From Planctomycetota bacterium (GTDB taxonomy: Bacteria > Planctomycetota > UBA1135 > GCA-002686595), in the NCBI GenBank assembly GCA_002683825.1, contig NYUD01000030.1, forward strand, positions 112,601-176,600: 64,000 bases of DNA. The letters are read 5' to 3'. Shown one piece after another: positions 8,936-17,880 of this stretch. A program made the translations under genes and the position numbers. The notes below the pieces were generated by a model, which was not told the DNA's origin, did not search any database, and worked only from the letters and a program-made list of their open reading frames with translations. The first letter of the stretch is position 1. The number at the start of each line of letters is the position of its first letter.

Positions 8936-10321
8936 ATGGGCCCCGCCAGGTTCCGCTTCTTCCGGGCGTGCGCGGTGCTCGCGGCGGCCATCGGCCTCCC
9001 GGCGGGCTGTGCGCTACGCCACCCCACCGGTCCCCCGAAGCCGGACGCGTCTCCGAACATCGTCATCATCTTCGCCGACGATCAGGGCTACGGCGACCTT
9101 TCGTGCTACGGCCACCCGACCATCCACACGCCGCACATCGATCGGATGGCGGCCGAGGGCATGAAGCTCACGCAGTTCTACGTGGCGTCGCCTGTCTGTT
9201 CGCCGTCGCGCGCGGCCCTGCTTACCGGCTGCTATCCCAAGCGCGTCGGTATGCACAGGCACGTCGTCTTCCCCCCCGATGACTGGGGACTGCACACCGA
9301 CGAGGTGACCATCGCCGATTTGCTTCGCGAGCGCGGGTACGCCACCGCATGCATCGGCAAGTGGCACCTCGGGCACCGCCGCGGGTTGCTGCCTACCGAC
9401 CAGGGTTTCGACGAGTTCTTCGGTGTTCCCTACTCGAACGACATGAGTCGCTTCCACCGTTCCGAGAGCGACACGTATCCGCACGCCCTGCCGCTCATGC
9501 GCGCTGACACGGTACTGGAGTGGGAGCCCGACCAGCACGAGCTCACCAGACGCTACACCGAAGAGGCCGTGAACTTCATCGACCGCCACCACGGGGAACC
9601 CTTCTTCCTCTACCTGCCCCACAGCATGCCGCACATTCCGATCTACGCCTCCGAGGCATTCGCGGGTCGCAGCCCGCGCGGACTGTACGGCGACGTGATC
9701 GAGGAGATCGACTGGAGCGTCGGAGAGATCCGAGCCGCACTGGAACGCCACGGCCTCTCCGAGCGCACGCTGGTCGTGTTCACCTCCGACAACGGCCCCT
9801 GGCTGCCGTTCAAGACGCGGGGAGGAACGGCCGGCCCGCTGCGCGGCGGCAAGGGCAGCAACTGGGAAGGAGGCCAGCGAGTTCCCTGCGTGGTCTGGTG
9901 GCCGGGTCGGGTACCGGCCGGGTCGATCTCCCGCGCGGTAACGACGACCATGGACCTGCTCCCGACGATCGCCAGGCTGACGGGCGCGCCGCTCGCAGAC
10001 CGGCGCCGCATCGACGGGCACGACATCTCCGCCCTCCTGAGCGGCGAGGGGGGCGCGACCTCCCCGACCGAAGCATTCATCTACTACACGAGCAACGGTG
10101 AACCGGCCGGCATCCGTCGCGGGCCGTGGAAGCTCTTGCTGGAGGCCGGCGAGCTGTACGACGTCGAGGCGGACATCGGCGAAAAGTGGGACAGGGCCCA
10201 AGAGCACCCCGAGCTCGTCGCCGAACTGCGCGTGCTGGCCGAGGCCCGCGACGCCGAGATCACGGCAACGGCGCGCCCGCGCATGAGCGTTCTCGAGCCG
10301 CTGTTCAAAGCGGGACCGTGA
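8936..10321 (+). CDS. Lipoprotein sulfatase (arylsulfatase family)
   Basis: A 461-residue formylglycine-dependent sulfatase. The signal peptide ends in a lipobox (LPAGC), so the enzyme should be membrane anchored. The first metal site is IIFADDQGYGD and the active-site motif is C-S-P-S-R with Cys88 (VCSPSRAALLTG), followed by GKWHLGH and SDNGPW, all family hallmarks. Cys88 must be oxidised to formylglycine by a maturase. The only SUMF1-type protein in this window (60574-63429) lacks the expected cysteines, so the maturase must be elsewhere. The ATG follows the upstream stop with no gap. Likely substrate: a sulfated sugar or polysaccharide, matching the neighbouring isomerase, oxidoreductase and transporter. 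Confidence 0.92.
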   Translation: MGPARFRFFRACAVLAAAIGLPAGCALRHPTGPPKPDASPNIVIIFADDQGYGDLSCYGHPTIHTPHIDRMAAEGMKLTQFYVASPVCSPSRAALLTGCYPKRVGMHRHVVFPPDDWGLHTDEVTIADLLRERGYATACIGKWHLGHRRGLLPTDQGFDEFFGVPYSNDMSRFHRSESDTYPHALPLMRADTVLEWEPDQHELTRRYTEEAVNFIDRHHGEPFFLYLPHSMPHIPIYASEAFAGRSPRGLYGDVIEEIDWSVGEIRAALERHGLSERTLVVFTSDNGPWLPFKTRGGTAGPLRGGKGSNWEGGQRVPCVVWWPGRVPAGSISRAVTTTMDLLPTIARLTGAPLADRRRIDGHDISALLSGEGGATSPTEAFIYYTSNGEPAGIRRGPWKLLLEAGELYDVEADIGEKWDRAQEHPELVAELRVLAEARDAEITATARPRMSVLEPLFKAGP

Positions 10322-10557
10322 ACCGACGACGCGCGCGCGAAGCGCTAGGCCTTCCAGCCGTTGGGGTCGAACGTCCGGGTCCGCTCGACCGCGACGGTGT
10401 CGGGGCTGTAGGCATACTGCACTACAGATGCGCATAGCGAGTGCGACGGCTCCTGGGGCGCGTTCTCGGCGCTTCAAAGAGCGCACGGCCCCCGCGGGAT
10501 GCCCGAACGTGGCGGGACATGGTTGGGCGCGTTAACCTCCTAAGCCCCCCACGAGCC
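10322..10557. other. Intergenic gap with a possible antisense coding remnant
   Basis: About 236 bp between the sulfatase and the second PSD gene. The plus strand shows no convincing gene; an in-frame GTG at 10441 would extend the PSD protein but would bury its signal peptide. The minus strand has a protein-like 40-codon open stretch ending at 10345, listed separately. Confidence 0.4.
10345..10467 (-). pseudogene. Possible C-terminal gene remnant
   Basis: On the minus strand a frame of about 40 codons runs to a TAG at 10347-10345 and ends in VERTRTFDPNGWKA. It has a protein-like composition and third-position bias unlike random intergenic DNA. A stop bounds it upstream and the only start is a GTG at about 10419 without a ribosome binding site. 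It may be the tail of a decayed gene or chance. Confidence 0.2.
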
Positions 10558-13500
10558 ATGCTGCAAGAAATCGCCCCCTCCGCCACCCTGTTCGCAGCCA
10601 GCGTGCTAGTGGTCCTCTTCGGCGACGCGCAGGAGACTGCGCTCCCAGGCGAAATCGAACAGCAACCGCCGACGTGGGAGGAAGTTCGCGGTGTGGTGGA
10701 GTCGCGCTGCCTCGAATGCCACGGCGGCGAAGAGGTCAAGGGCAGTCTGCGCTTCATCGACGCCTCGACCTTCCGTGCCGGCGGTGACCGGGGCCCGGTC
10801 GTGGATGCCGACGAACTCGCCGCCAGCCGACTGCTGTACGCCATCGGCTACGAGGATCCCGAACTGTCCATGCCGCCCACGGGCAAACTCGACGACGCGG
10901 AGATGGCCCTTTTGGTGCGCTGGGTGCTGGCCGGCGCGCCCTGGCCCGAGGGATCGAGCGGAACGCTGGTCGAGGCGCCGCACTCCGAAGAGGCCCCTGC
11001 TCCCACGGTGCTCGAAAGAGACGACTGGTGGGCGTACCTTCCCCTCACCCGCCCGGAGGTCCCCGTCTCGTCCGACGTCGTCTGGAACGTCCATCCCATC
11101 GACGCCTTCGTGAAGAGTCGCCTGGAGAGGGCCGGGCTCGAGCCCGCTTCGCTCGCCGGTCCGACGACGCTCTTGCGCCGCGCGAGTTTCGATCTCACGG
11201 GACTGCCCCCGACGCCGGAGGAACTCGAGGCCTTCCTGCAAGACATCGAAGAATTCGGCTTCGGCGAGGCCTGGCATCAGCTGGTTGAACGCCTGCTGGC
11301 CAGCCCCCACTACGGCGAACGCTGGGGGCGGCACTGGCTCGACCTCGTGCGCTACGCGGAAACCAACGGCTACGAACGCGACGGCACGAAAAAGAACATC
11401 TGGCGCTATCGCGACTGGGTGATCCGCTCTCTCAATGCGGACAAACCCTACGACCGCTTCGTCCTGGAGCAGCTCGCGGGCGACGAACTCGTCGACGGAG
11501 ACGGCGAACTTACCGCAGAGGAAACGGAAGCGCTGCTGGCGACGGGCTATTTTCGTCTGGGTGTCTGGGACGACGAACCCGCGGACAAGGAACAAGCCCT
11601 GGCCGACGAGCTCGCGGACATCGTGGACACCACGGGGCAGATATTTCTCGGAACGACGGTCGGCTGCGCGCGGTGTCACGACCACAAAGCCGATCCGATC
11701 CTCCAGAACGACTACTACTCCCTGACCGCATTCTTCAACAACCTGACGAGCTACGGCGGCGGAAACTTCGGCCAGCACCTCGGCGCCGGCATGACGCGCG
11801 CCCTCGGCGACGCGCCGGGGCCTTACGTTCTGAGCCCCGCGGAGCGCAAGGAACGGGTAGAGGAGGTCGAACTCGAGCTCGCCGCGGTTGCCCTTGCACT
11901 CGGCGTGACGCAACCCCGGGAAGAGGACGGGGAAAGCGCGATACTCGTAGCCGACGCCCGTGCGGAAACGGGAGCCGCGCTGTGGCGCTACCACCTGGGC
12001 GAGGCCCCCGAGTTCTGGCACGGCACCGCCTTTGACGCCACCGCCTGGTCGCGGGGGCGGGGCGGTTTCGGACGCTCGAACACTCCGGGCGCGATTCTCG
12101 GTACCGACTGGACCGAGGCGCAGATCCACCTGCGCACGCGCTTTCGGCTGGAGACGCTGCCCCGGACGGCCGTGCTCTCGCTCCATCACGATGAGGACAC
12201 ACTCGTTTTTCTGAACGGCCAGCCCATCGCGGAGCGCTCGGGTCACCGAACGGACTACACGGAGATTCAGCTCGGAGATGAGGCGCGCTCGGCCTTCGTC
12301 GTGGGCAGCAACGTGCTCGCCGTCGTCTGCCGCCAGACCGGAGGCGGGCAGTACATCGATGCCGGCCTGCGCACGGGAAAGGCCGTGAACGAAGACGTCG
12401 ACTGGCTCGAGCGCCTGGAACGTTCGACCGGCGCCGCTCCGACCAACCCCGATGCGCGACGTGCCCGGGAATTGCTCGACAGGCGCACGCGCACCCTCGC
12501 CTTGCCGCAGACCTTGCCCTACGCCGCGTTGGTCGCCTCCGAACGCGGCTCCACACCGGCGCCGCAACACGTGCTCCTGCGCGGCAGCGTGCACGCCCCC
12601 GGCAAGGAAGTCGCGCCGGACATCCCCGCCGCATTCAAGCACGGCGAGAGCGAACCGTACGACCTCCTCCCGGAACCCGGTGAAAAGACCGGCAGCCGCC
12701 GACTCGCCCTTGCGCGCTGGATGGTCGGTGAGGGCAGCTTCCTCACGGCGCGTGTCATGGCCAACCGTCTGTGGCAGTTTCACTTCGGACGCGGACTGTG
12801 CCGATCGCCCGGCGATTTCGGGCGGCTTGGTTTCGAGCCGACCCATCCCGAACTGCTCGATCACCTCGCAGTCACACTGATCGAACGCGACTGGTCGCTG
12901 AAGGCCATGCACCGCTACCTGATGGATAGCCGCGCATACCGCATGGCCTCGGTCGGAAACCGTGTCGCACGAGAAGCCGATCCCGGGAACGATCTTTACT
13001 GGCGCTACGACCCACGCCGTTTGACCGCCGAGGAGTACCGCGACGGTGTCCTGAAAACGAACGGAACCCTCACGACGGACCTATTTGGACCGAGCGTGTA
13101 TCCACCCATGGAGGCGGAGGTTCTGGCCACGGCGTCGAGACCGAATCAGGCCTGGGGCCGTTCGAGCGCCCTCGATGCGGCGCGCCGAAGTATCTACGTG
13201 TTCGTGAAACGCTCGCTGCGCTTACCGCTCTTCGAGACCCTCGACCAACCCGACCCGGACCTACCCTGCCCCGTGCGTTTCCCGACCAACGTGCCCACAC
13301 AGGCACTCGTCACGCTCAACGGAGATTTCTGCCAGGATGCCGCGGATCGGTTCGCCGAGCGGCTCCGCCGCGAACGTGCCGACCTCGGCGGGCAGATCCG
13401 GCGTGGCCTGGTGCTGGCCCTGGGGCGCGTGCCCGACTCCCGTGAGGTCGCTCGCAACGTCGCCTTCGTGGGCGAATTACGCCGCGAACACGACCTGGGC

Positions 13501-13569
13501 GAGGAGGCCGCGCTGCGCCTCTTCTGCCTGGGCCTCTACAATCGCAACGAATTTCTGTGGGTCGACTGA
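10558..13569 (+). CDS. Secreted PSCyt1-DUF1549-DUF1553 protein
   Basis: The 1003-residue product has a signal peptide (LFAASVLVVLFGDAQ), an N-terminal planctomycete cytochrome c domain (CLECHGGEEVKGSLRF), DUF1549 with a second haem-like site (CARCHDHKADPI), and DUF1553 (GSRRLALARWMV... ANRLWQFHFGRGL). Between the last two lies an inserted jelly-roll-like segment (FRLETLPRTAVLSLHHDED...VFLNGQ) seen as a carbohydrate-binding-like module in related proteins. The ATG at 10558 is preferred over an upstream in-frame GTG because only it places the hydrophobic leader at the N-terminus. It differs in architecture from the first PSD protein (1779-4997) and is paired with its own DUF1501 partner directly downstream. 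Confidence 0.86.
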   Translation: MLQEIAPSATLFAASVLVVLFGDAQETALPGEIEQQPPTWEEVRGVVESRCLECHGGEEVKGSLRFIDASTFRAGGDRGPVVDADELAASRLLYAIGYEDPELSMPPTGKLDDAEMALLVRWVLAGAPWPEGSSGTLVEAPHSEEAPAPTVLERDDWWAYLPLTRPEVPVSSDVVWNVHPIDAFVKSRLERAGLEPASLAGPTTLLRRASFDLTGLPPTPEELEAFLQDIEEFGFGEAWHQLVERLLASPHYGERWGRHWLDLVRYAETNGYERDGTKKNIWRYRDWVIRSLNADKPYDRFVLEQLAGDELVDGDGELTAEETEALLATGYFRLGVWDDEPADKEQALADELADIVDTTGQIFLGTTVGCARCHDHKADPILQNDYYSLTAFFNNLTSYGGGNFGQHLGAGMTRALGDAPGPYVLSPAERKERVEEVELELAAVALALGVTQPREEDGESAILVADARAETGAALWRYHLGEAPEFWHGTAFDATAWSRGRGGFGRSNTPGAILGTDWTEAQIHLRTRFRLETLPRTAVLSLHHDEDTLVFLNGQPIAERSGHRTDYTEIQLGDEARSAFVVGSNVLAVVCRQTGGGQYIDAGLRTGKAVNEDVDWLERLERSTGAAPTNPDARRARELLDRRTRTLALPQTLPYAALVASERGSTPAPQHVLLRGSVHAPGKEVAPDIPAAFKHGESEPYDLLPEPGEKTGSRRLALARWMVGEGSFLTARVMANRLWQFHFGRGLCRSPGDFGRLGFEPTHPELLDHLAVTLIERDWSLKAMHRYLMDSRAYRMASVGNRVAREADPGNDLYWRYDPRRLTAEEYRDGVLKTNGTLTTDLFGPSVYPPMEAEVLATASRPNQAWGRSSALDAARRSIYVFVKRSLRLPLFETLDQPDPDLPCPVRFPTNVPTQALVTLNGDFCQDAADRFAERLRRERADLGGQIRRGLVLALGRVPDSREVARNVAFVGELRREHDLGEEAALRLFCLGLYNRNEFLWVD

Positions 13570-13571
13570 AG

Positions 13572-15035
13572 ATGACCTCCGCCAATCCCCATTTCTGCCG
13601 TCGCACACGGCGCGAGCTGCTCTGGCAAACCGCCAACGGTTTCGGTGCGGTGGCCCTGACCGGACTCCTCGGTCCAAACTGGCTCGCGCGCCAGGCCTTC
13701 GCCGCCGACGGAACGAGCCCCAACCCGATGGGCGCTCGACCTGGTGGTGCAGCGAGACGCGCGAAGGCGAAGAACGTCATCTTCCTCTTCATGTACGGCG
13801 GCCCGAGCCAGGTCGACACGTTCGACTACAAGAAGGATCTCTACGCCCTGGACGGCAAGACGATCGACGTACCGACCTTCGGCCGCCAGGGCAAGCGCCG
13901 GGGAGGGCGCATCGTCGGTCCGAAGTGGCGCTTTCGACCCTACGGCGAGGCGGGCAAGTGGGTCTCGGATCTCTTCCCCTACCTCGGCCGCTGCGTCGAC
14001 GACATCGCCTTTCTGCACTCGATGTACGCCGAGAGCCCCATTCACGGCTCGGCCCTGTTGAACATGAACTGCGGGCGTCTCATCAGCGGGCACCCGAGCC
14101 TCGGTTCGTGGGTCAACTACGGCCTGGGCTCGCCGAACGAGAACCTGCCGGGATACGTCGTGATGCTCGACGAAACGGGCGGACCGATCAACGGCGCCAA
14201 GAACTGGACCAGCGGCTACATGCCGGCCTCGTTGCAAGGCGTACAGGTTCGCTCCGAGGGGGTCCCGATCCTCGATCTCGAACCGCCCCAGAGACTCCGC
14301 GGAGCGCTGCAGCGACGGTTCCTTGACCACCTGAAAAGCGAGAATGAGCTGCACGCGGTGGCACGCAGCGCCAACCCGGAACTGGAAGCTCGCATCGCCC
14401 AGTATGAACTCGCCTATCGCATGCAGTCCGCCGCTCCTGAAGCGGTCGAACTCTCGGGCGAATCCGAAGCGACGAGGGAACTTTACGGCATCGACCAACC
14501 TCGCACCGCTGCCTTCGGCCGCAAGTGTCTCCTGGCCCGCCGCCTGGTAGAGCGCGGCGTGCGCTTCATCCAGCTGTACGCGGGAGGCGGACACAACGAC
14601 GACAACTGGGACGCCCACGGCGATCTGGTGAAGAACCACGGCTACCACGCCGGACGGACGGACCGCCCCATCGCGGCGCTCTTGACCGACCTGAAGCAGC
14701 GCGGCCTGCTCGAAGAGACGCTCGTCGTCTGGGGCGGGGAATTCGGACGCCAGCCCACCGCCGAGTATGCGGAAGGCACGGGGCGCGACCACAACTCCTG
14801 GGGCTTCACGATGTGGATGGCCGGAGGTGGAGTGAAGGGCGGCATCAGCGTGGGCAGCACCGACGAGCTCGGGGCGAAAGCGGTCGAGGATCGCTTTCAC
14901 GTGAAGAGGCTCCACGCGACGATCCTGCACCTGCTCGGCCTGGATCCCAACGGCCTCACGTTTTTCTTCAACGGACTCGAGCAGAAGCTCGTCGGCGTGG
15001 AAGGCGCCGAACCGATCCGGCAGGTGCTGGCTTGA
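13572..15035 (+). CDS. DUF1501 family secreted protein (second copy)
   Basis: A 487-residue DUF1501 protein with a twin-arginine leader (RRTRRELLWQTANGFGAVALTG). Conserved blocks include FMYGGPSQVDTFDYK, HSMYAESPIHGSALLNMNCG, WDAHGDL, VVWGGEFGRQPTAEY, GRDHNSWGFTMWMAGGGVKGG and a C-terminal HLLGLDPNGLTFFFNG. Start 13572 lies two bases after the PSD stop, the usual tight coupling of this pair. It is closer in type to the longer DUF1501 proteins that accompany cytochrome-PSD proteins than to the first copy at 6457-7881. Extracytoplasmic; activity not established for the family. Confidence 0.88.
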   Translation: MTSANPHFCRRTRRELLWQTANGFGAVALTGLLGPNWLARQAFAADGTSPNPMGARPGGAARRAKAKNVIFLFMYGGPSQVDTFDYKKDLYALDGKTIDVPTFGRQGKRRGGRIVGPKWRFRPYGEAGKWVSDLFPYLGRCVDDIAFLHSMYAESPIHGSALLNMNCGRLISGHPSLGSWVNYGLGSPNENLPGYVVMLDETGGPINGAKNWTSGYMPASLQGVQVRSEGVPILDLEPPQRLRGALQRRFLDHLKSENELHAVARSANPELEARIAQYELAYRMQSAAPEAVELSGESEATRELYGIDQPRTAAFGRKCLLARRLVERGVRFIQLYAGGGHNDDNWDAHGDLVKNHGYHAGRTDRPIAALLTDLKQRGLLEETLVVWGGEFGRQPTAEYAEGTGRDHNSWGFTMWMAGGGVKGGISVGSTDELGAKAVEDRFHVKRLHATILHLLGLDPNGLTFFFNGLEQKLVGVEGAEPIRQVLA

Positions 15036-16855
15036 GCGAAGCCCCTCGGACCCGGCTCGCCACCACGCTCGCTCTTTTGGCCGCGACCGCCCTGGTGGCC
15101 GCAAGCACTGCAAGCACAGAAGGGATCGCGCCCGCGCGAGCGGACGACGACGCCGAAGAGGTCGCCCTCATGCTCGAGGAGCGCTGCTACCGCTGCCATG
15201 GGCCGGACAAACAGAAGAGCGGGCTGCGCTTCGACCTCATCGAAGATCTGCAGGAGGTCATCGTTCCCCGAGCGGCGCCCGACAGCGAGCTCTTCCGGCG
15301 CATCGCGCTGCCCATCGGCGCCGAAGACGCCATGCCCCCGAAGGGCCCCCGCGTCAGCGAGGACCGACTCCTGGCGCTCTTGCGCTGGATCAACGCGGGC
15401 GCCCTGTTCCCCATCACCGAAAAACGAGGGCTGGAGAGCACGGGAGAACGCACGCGCGAACTCGAGCTCATCGAGCGCGTGCGCCGGGAGAGCGGGGCAC
15501 GGGTCCTGACACTTCGTGGCGGGGCTCAAGAGGACGCGCTCCTGGTCGATTTTTCTCTGGCCGACGCAGCCCCCGACGAGGCCGGCGTCCGTTCCCTGGA
15601 TCCCATCGCCGGACGTATCGTCGAGCTCTCGTTGGCGGGCCGGGACGTCTCCAGCGCAATCGCGACGAAGTTTCCTTCCTTGCCGGCCCTGGAGAGACTC
15701 CATCTGGAACGGACCGGCGTCGATGACGCCGCCCTCGAAGCGCTGGTCCAACGTGCGCCGCGACTGCACTACCTGAATCTGCACTCGACGCGCGTAACCG
15801 GGCGAGCCCTCGAGGCCGCAGCGCACCTCGGTGAGCTGGAACGACTCGTCCTGCACGATACGGGTGTGCTCCAGGCCGACCTGATTGCGTTCCGGACCGC
15901 CCATCCGGATGTGCGTACCAGCGCCACGCTGGCGCTCCCCGACAAGCCGTTCGAAGGCGGCGGACCGCGTCGTATCCTGGCCGCCGATGCATCGATGAAA
16001 CGCATCGCGCTTCTGCAGGAAACGGCGCTGCATCACTTCGACGTGCTCTGGGAACATCCGCTCGAGTCCCTGCACGACCTGCAGGTTCTCGAGAACGGCA
16101 ACGTGCTCTTCCAGGAGACCTGGACGCGGCTCGTCGAGATCGACCCGGACTCAGGAGAGAGGGTATGGAGCTACGACGCGGCGAAGACCAACCGCGATCC
16201 CGGCGACGGGCGGATCGAAGTGCACTCCTTCCGCCGCCTGGAGGACGGCGTCACGATGATCGCCGAGTCCGGTTCCGGGCGCATCATCGAGGTGGATCGG
16301 GAGGGGAAGTTGCAGAGCGCCGTGGCTCTGCGGATCGATGCGCCCGACCCGCACCACGACACGCGGCTCGTCCGCAAGACGGCGAGCGGCACGTATCTGG
16401 TCGCGCACGAGGCCGACGGGGTCGTGCGTGAATACGACCCGGGGGGCTCGATCGTCTGGTCCTACGAGGTGCCGCTGTTCGAACGCGACCGTGCGCCGGG
16501 CAACGACTTCGATGCCTTCGGCAACCAGGTTTTCTGCGCCGAGCGTCTTGAGAACGGCAACACGCTCGTCGCAACGGGCAACGGCCACTCGCTCATCGAA
16601 GTCACACCCACCGGCGAGATTGCCTGGAGCGTCACGCAGGACGAGCTCGAAGGCATCCGCCTCGCCTGGGTCACCACGGTGCAGGTTCTCGATAATGGCA
16701 ATCTCGTGCTGGGCAACTGCCATGCGGGCGAGGAGCAACCGCAACTGATCGAGATCACGCGCACGAAGGATGTCGTGTGGACCTTTCGCGATTTCGAGCG
16801 CTTCGCCAACGCCCTCTCGAACGCCTGGGTGGTCGAGGATCCGCGCACGCGATGA
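15032..16855 (+). CDS. Cytochrome c - leucine-rich repeat - arylsulfotransferase-like propeller fusion
   Basis: The 607-residue protein starts at a TTG overlapping the preceding stop (TTGA); this start restores a signal peptide (LATTLALLAATALVAAST). A planctomycete cytochrome c domain with one haem site (CYRCHGPDKQKSGLRF) is followed by short leucine-rich repeats (LERLHLERTGVDDAAL, LHYLNLHSTRVTGRAL) and then a six-bladed-type propeller with repeated D-x-x-G-x-x-VW-S and LENGN motifs, as in PQQ-like or arylsulfotransferase-like (ASST) proteins. The ASST catalytic residues were not identified, so sulfotransferase activity should not be assumed. It probably works with the PSD/DUF1501 pair it follows. 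Confidence 0.78.
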   Translation: MSEAPRTRLATTLALLAATALVAASTASTEGIAPARADDDAEEVALMLEERCYRCHGPDKQKSGLRFDLIEDLQEVIVPRAAPDSELFRRIALPIGAEDAMPPKGPRVSEDRLLALLRWINAGALFPITEKRGLESTGERTRELELIERVRRESGARVLTLRGGAQEDALLVDFSLADAAPDEAGVRSLDPIAGRIVELSLAGRDVSSAIATKFPSLPALERLHLERTGVDDAALEALVQRAPRLHYLNLHSTRVTGRALEAAAHLGELERLVLHDTGVLQADLIAFRTAHPDVRTSATLALPDKPFEGGGPRRILAADASMKRIALLQETALHHFDVLWEHPLESLHDLQVLENGNVLFQETWTRLVEIDPDSGERVWSYDAAKTNRDPGDGRIEVHSFRRLEDGVTMIAESGSGRIIEVDREGKLQSAVALRIDAPDPHHDTRLVRKTASGTYLVAHEADGVVREYDPGGSIVWSYEVPLFERDRAPGNDFDAFGNQVFCAERLENGNTLVATGNGHSLIEVTPTGEIAWSVTQDELEGIRLAWVTTVQVLDNGNLVLGNCHAGEEQPQLIEITRTKDVVWTFRDFERFANALSNAWVVEDPRTR

Positions 16856-17880
16856 GCACACGCTCAGCTCCGCCCCCTCTCGTCTGGGGCGTCGTCGGTC
16901 CTGGCGCAATCGCGCGCGTCTTCGCGGAGAGCCTGCTCGCGTCGGGGGCGGGTCGCGTAGGCAGGGTGTGCGGGCGTTCGATGGACAGCGCTGCGAGTTT
17001 TTGCGAGGAGTACGGCGGCGTCCCGGCGCAGGATCCCGAGGAACTCATCGCCGATCCCGAGGTGCAGGCGCTGTACGTCGCCACGCCGCACAGCGCGCAT
17101 TTCGAGGCGGCCGAAACAGCGCTGCGTGCGGGCAAGGCGGTGCTCTGCGAGAAGCCCCTGACCACATCACCCGCGGAGACGGAACGCCTGCTAGAAACCG
17201 CACGCTCGGTGGAGACACCGCTCGTCGAGGCCTGGATGTACCGCACCCATCCCCAGATCGCCTTCGTGCTCGAACAGGTGCGCTCGGGATCGTTGGGGCG
17301 ACTCCGCCGCATCGAAGCCCGTTTCGGATTCGCAGCCCCGTTCGACGAGGGCCACCGCCTCTTTTCGCCGGCCCTCGGCGGTGGAGCGATTCTCGACATC
17401 GGCGGCTACCCGGTCTCGTTCGCCCTGGCGGTCGCGAGCGCTGCAGGTAACTCGCTCGCACCCGAACTCAGGGAGGCGGAGGGCGAACTTGCTCCCAACG
17501 GCGTCGATGTCGAGGCGCGCTCCATCCTGCGCTTCGAAAACCACCTCGAAGCCCACCTGCAGGTCGCCATCACGAACGAACTCGGCTGCGGCGGGCGCGT
17601 CGTCGGAGCGCACGGTGCCATCGAGCTCGAGGACCCGTTCCTGCCGGGTAGCGAGCGTCACGGACGCTCTGCGCGGCTCTGGATCGAGACCGATGCGGGG
17701 CGGCGCGAGGCACGGCTCGAGTCGCCCCATGACTGCTTCGCGCTCGAGGCCTTCGAGGTGTCACATCTGATCGCAAAGCGCTCCCTAGAGGCGCGGCCGC
17801 CGATGGTCGGCCACGCCGAGACCCTGTCCATCGCGCGCCTGCTCGACTCCTGGCGGAACGACGTCGGAGCGCACACATGA
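16852..17880 (+). CDS. Gfo/Idh/MocA family NAD(P)-dependent oxidoreductase
   Basis: A 342-residue oxidoreductase with the N-terminal Rossmann motif GVVGPGAIARVFAE and the family signature CEKPLTTSPAE carrying the catalytic-region lysine. The C-terminal domain has the expected sheet (GGGAILDIGGYPVSFA). These enzymes oxidise or reduce sugars, inositols or amino sugars using NAD(P). No signal peptide, so cytoplasmic. Its ATG overlaps the previous stop as ATGA and its own stop overlaps the transporter start. The context suggests it processes a sugar imported by that symporter, perhaps after desulfation outside the cell; the substrate is inference. Confidence 0.88.
   Translation: MSTRSAPPPLVWGVVGPGAIARVFAESLLASGAGRVGRVCGRSMDSAASFCEEYGGVPAQDPEELIADPEVQALYVATPHSAHFEAAETALRAGKAVLCEKPLTTSPAETERLLETARSVETPLVEAWMYRTHPQIAFVLEQVRSGSLGRLRRIEARFGFAAPFDEGHRLFSPALGGGAILDIGGYPVSFALAVASAAGNSLAPELREAEGELAPNGVDVEARSILRFENHLEAHLQVAITNELGCGGRVVGAHGAIELEDPFLPGSERHGRSARLWIETDAGRREARLESPHDCFALEAFEVSHLIAKRSLEARPPMVGHAETLSIARLLDSWRNDVGAHT

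Noticed and set aside
10606..12912. Open frame of 768 codons on the minus strand
   Set aside because: Antisense to the DUF1549/DUF1553 protein; composition is that of a shadow frame.
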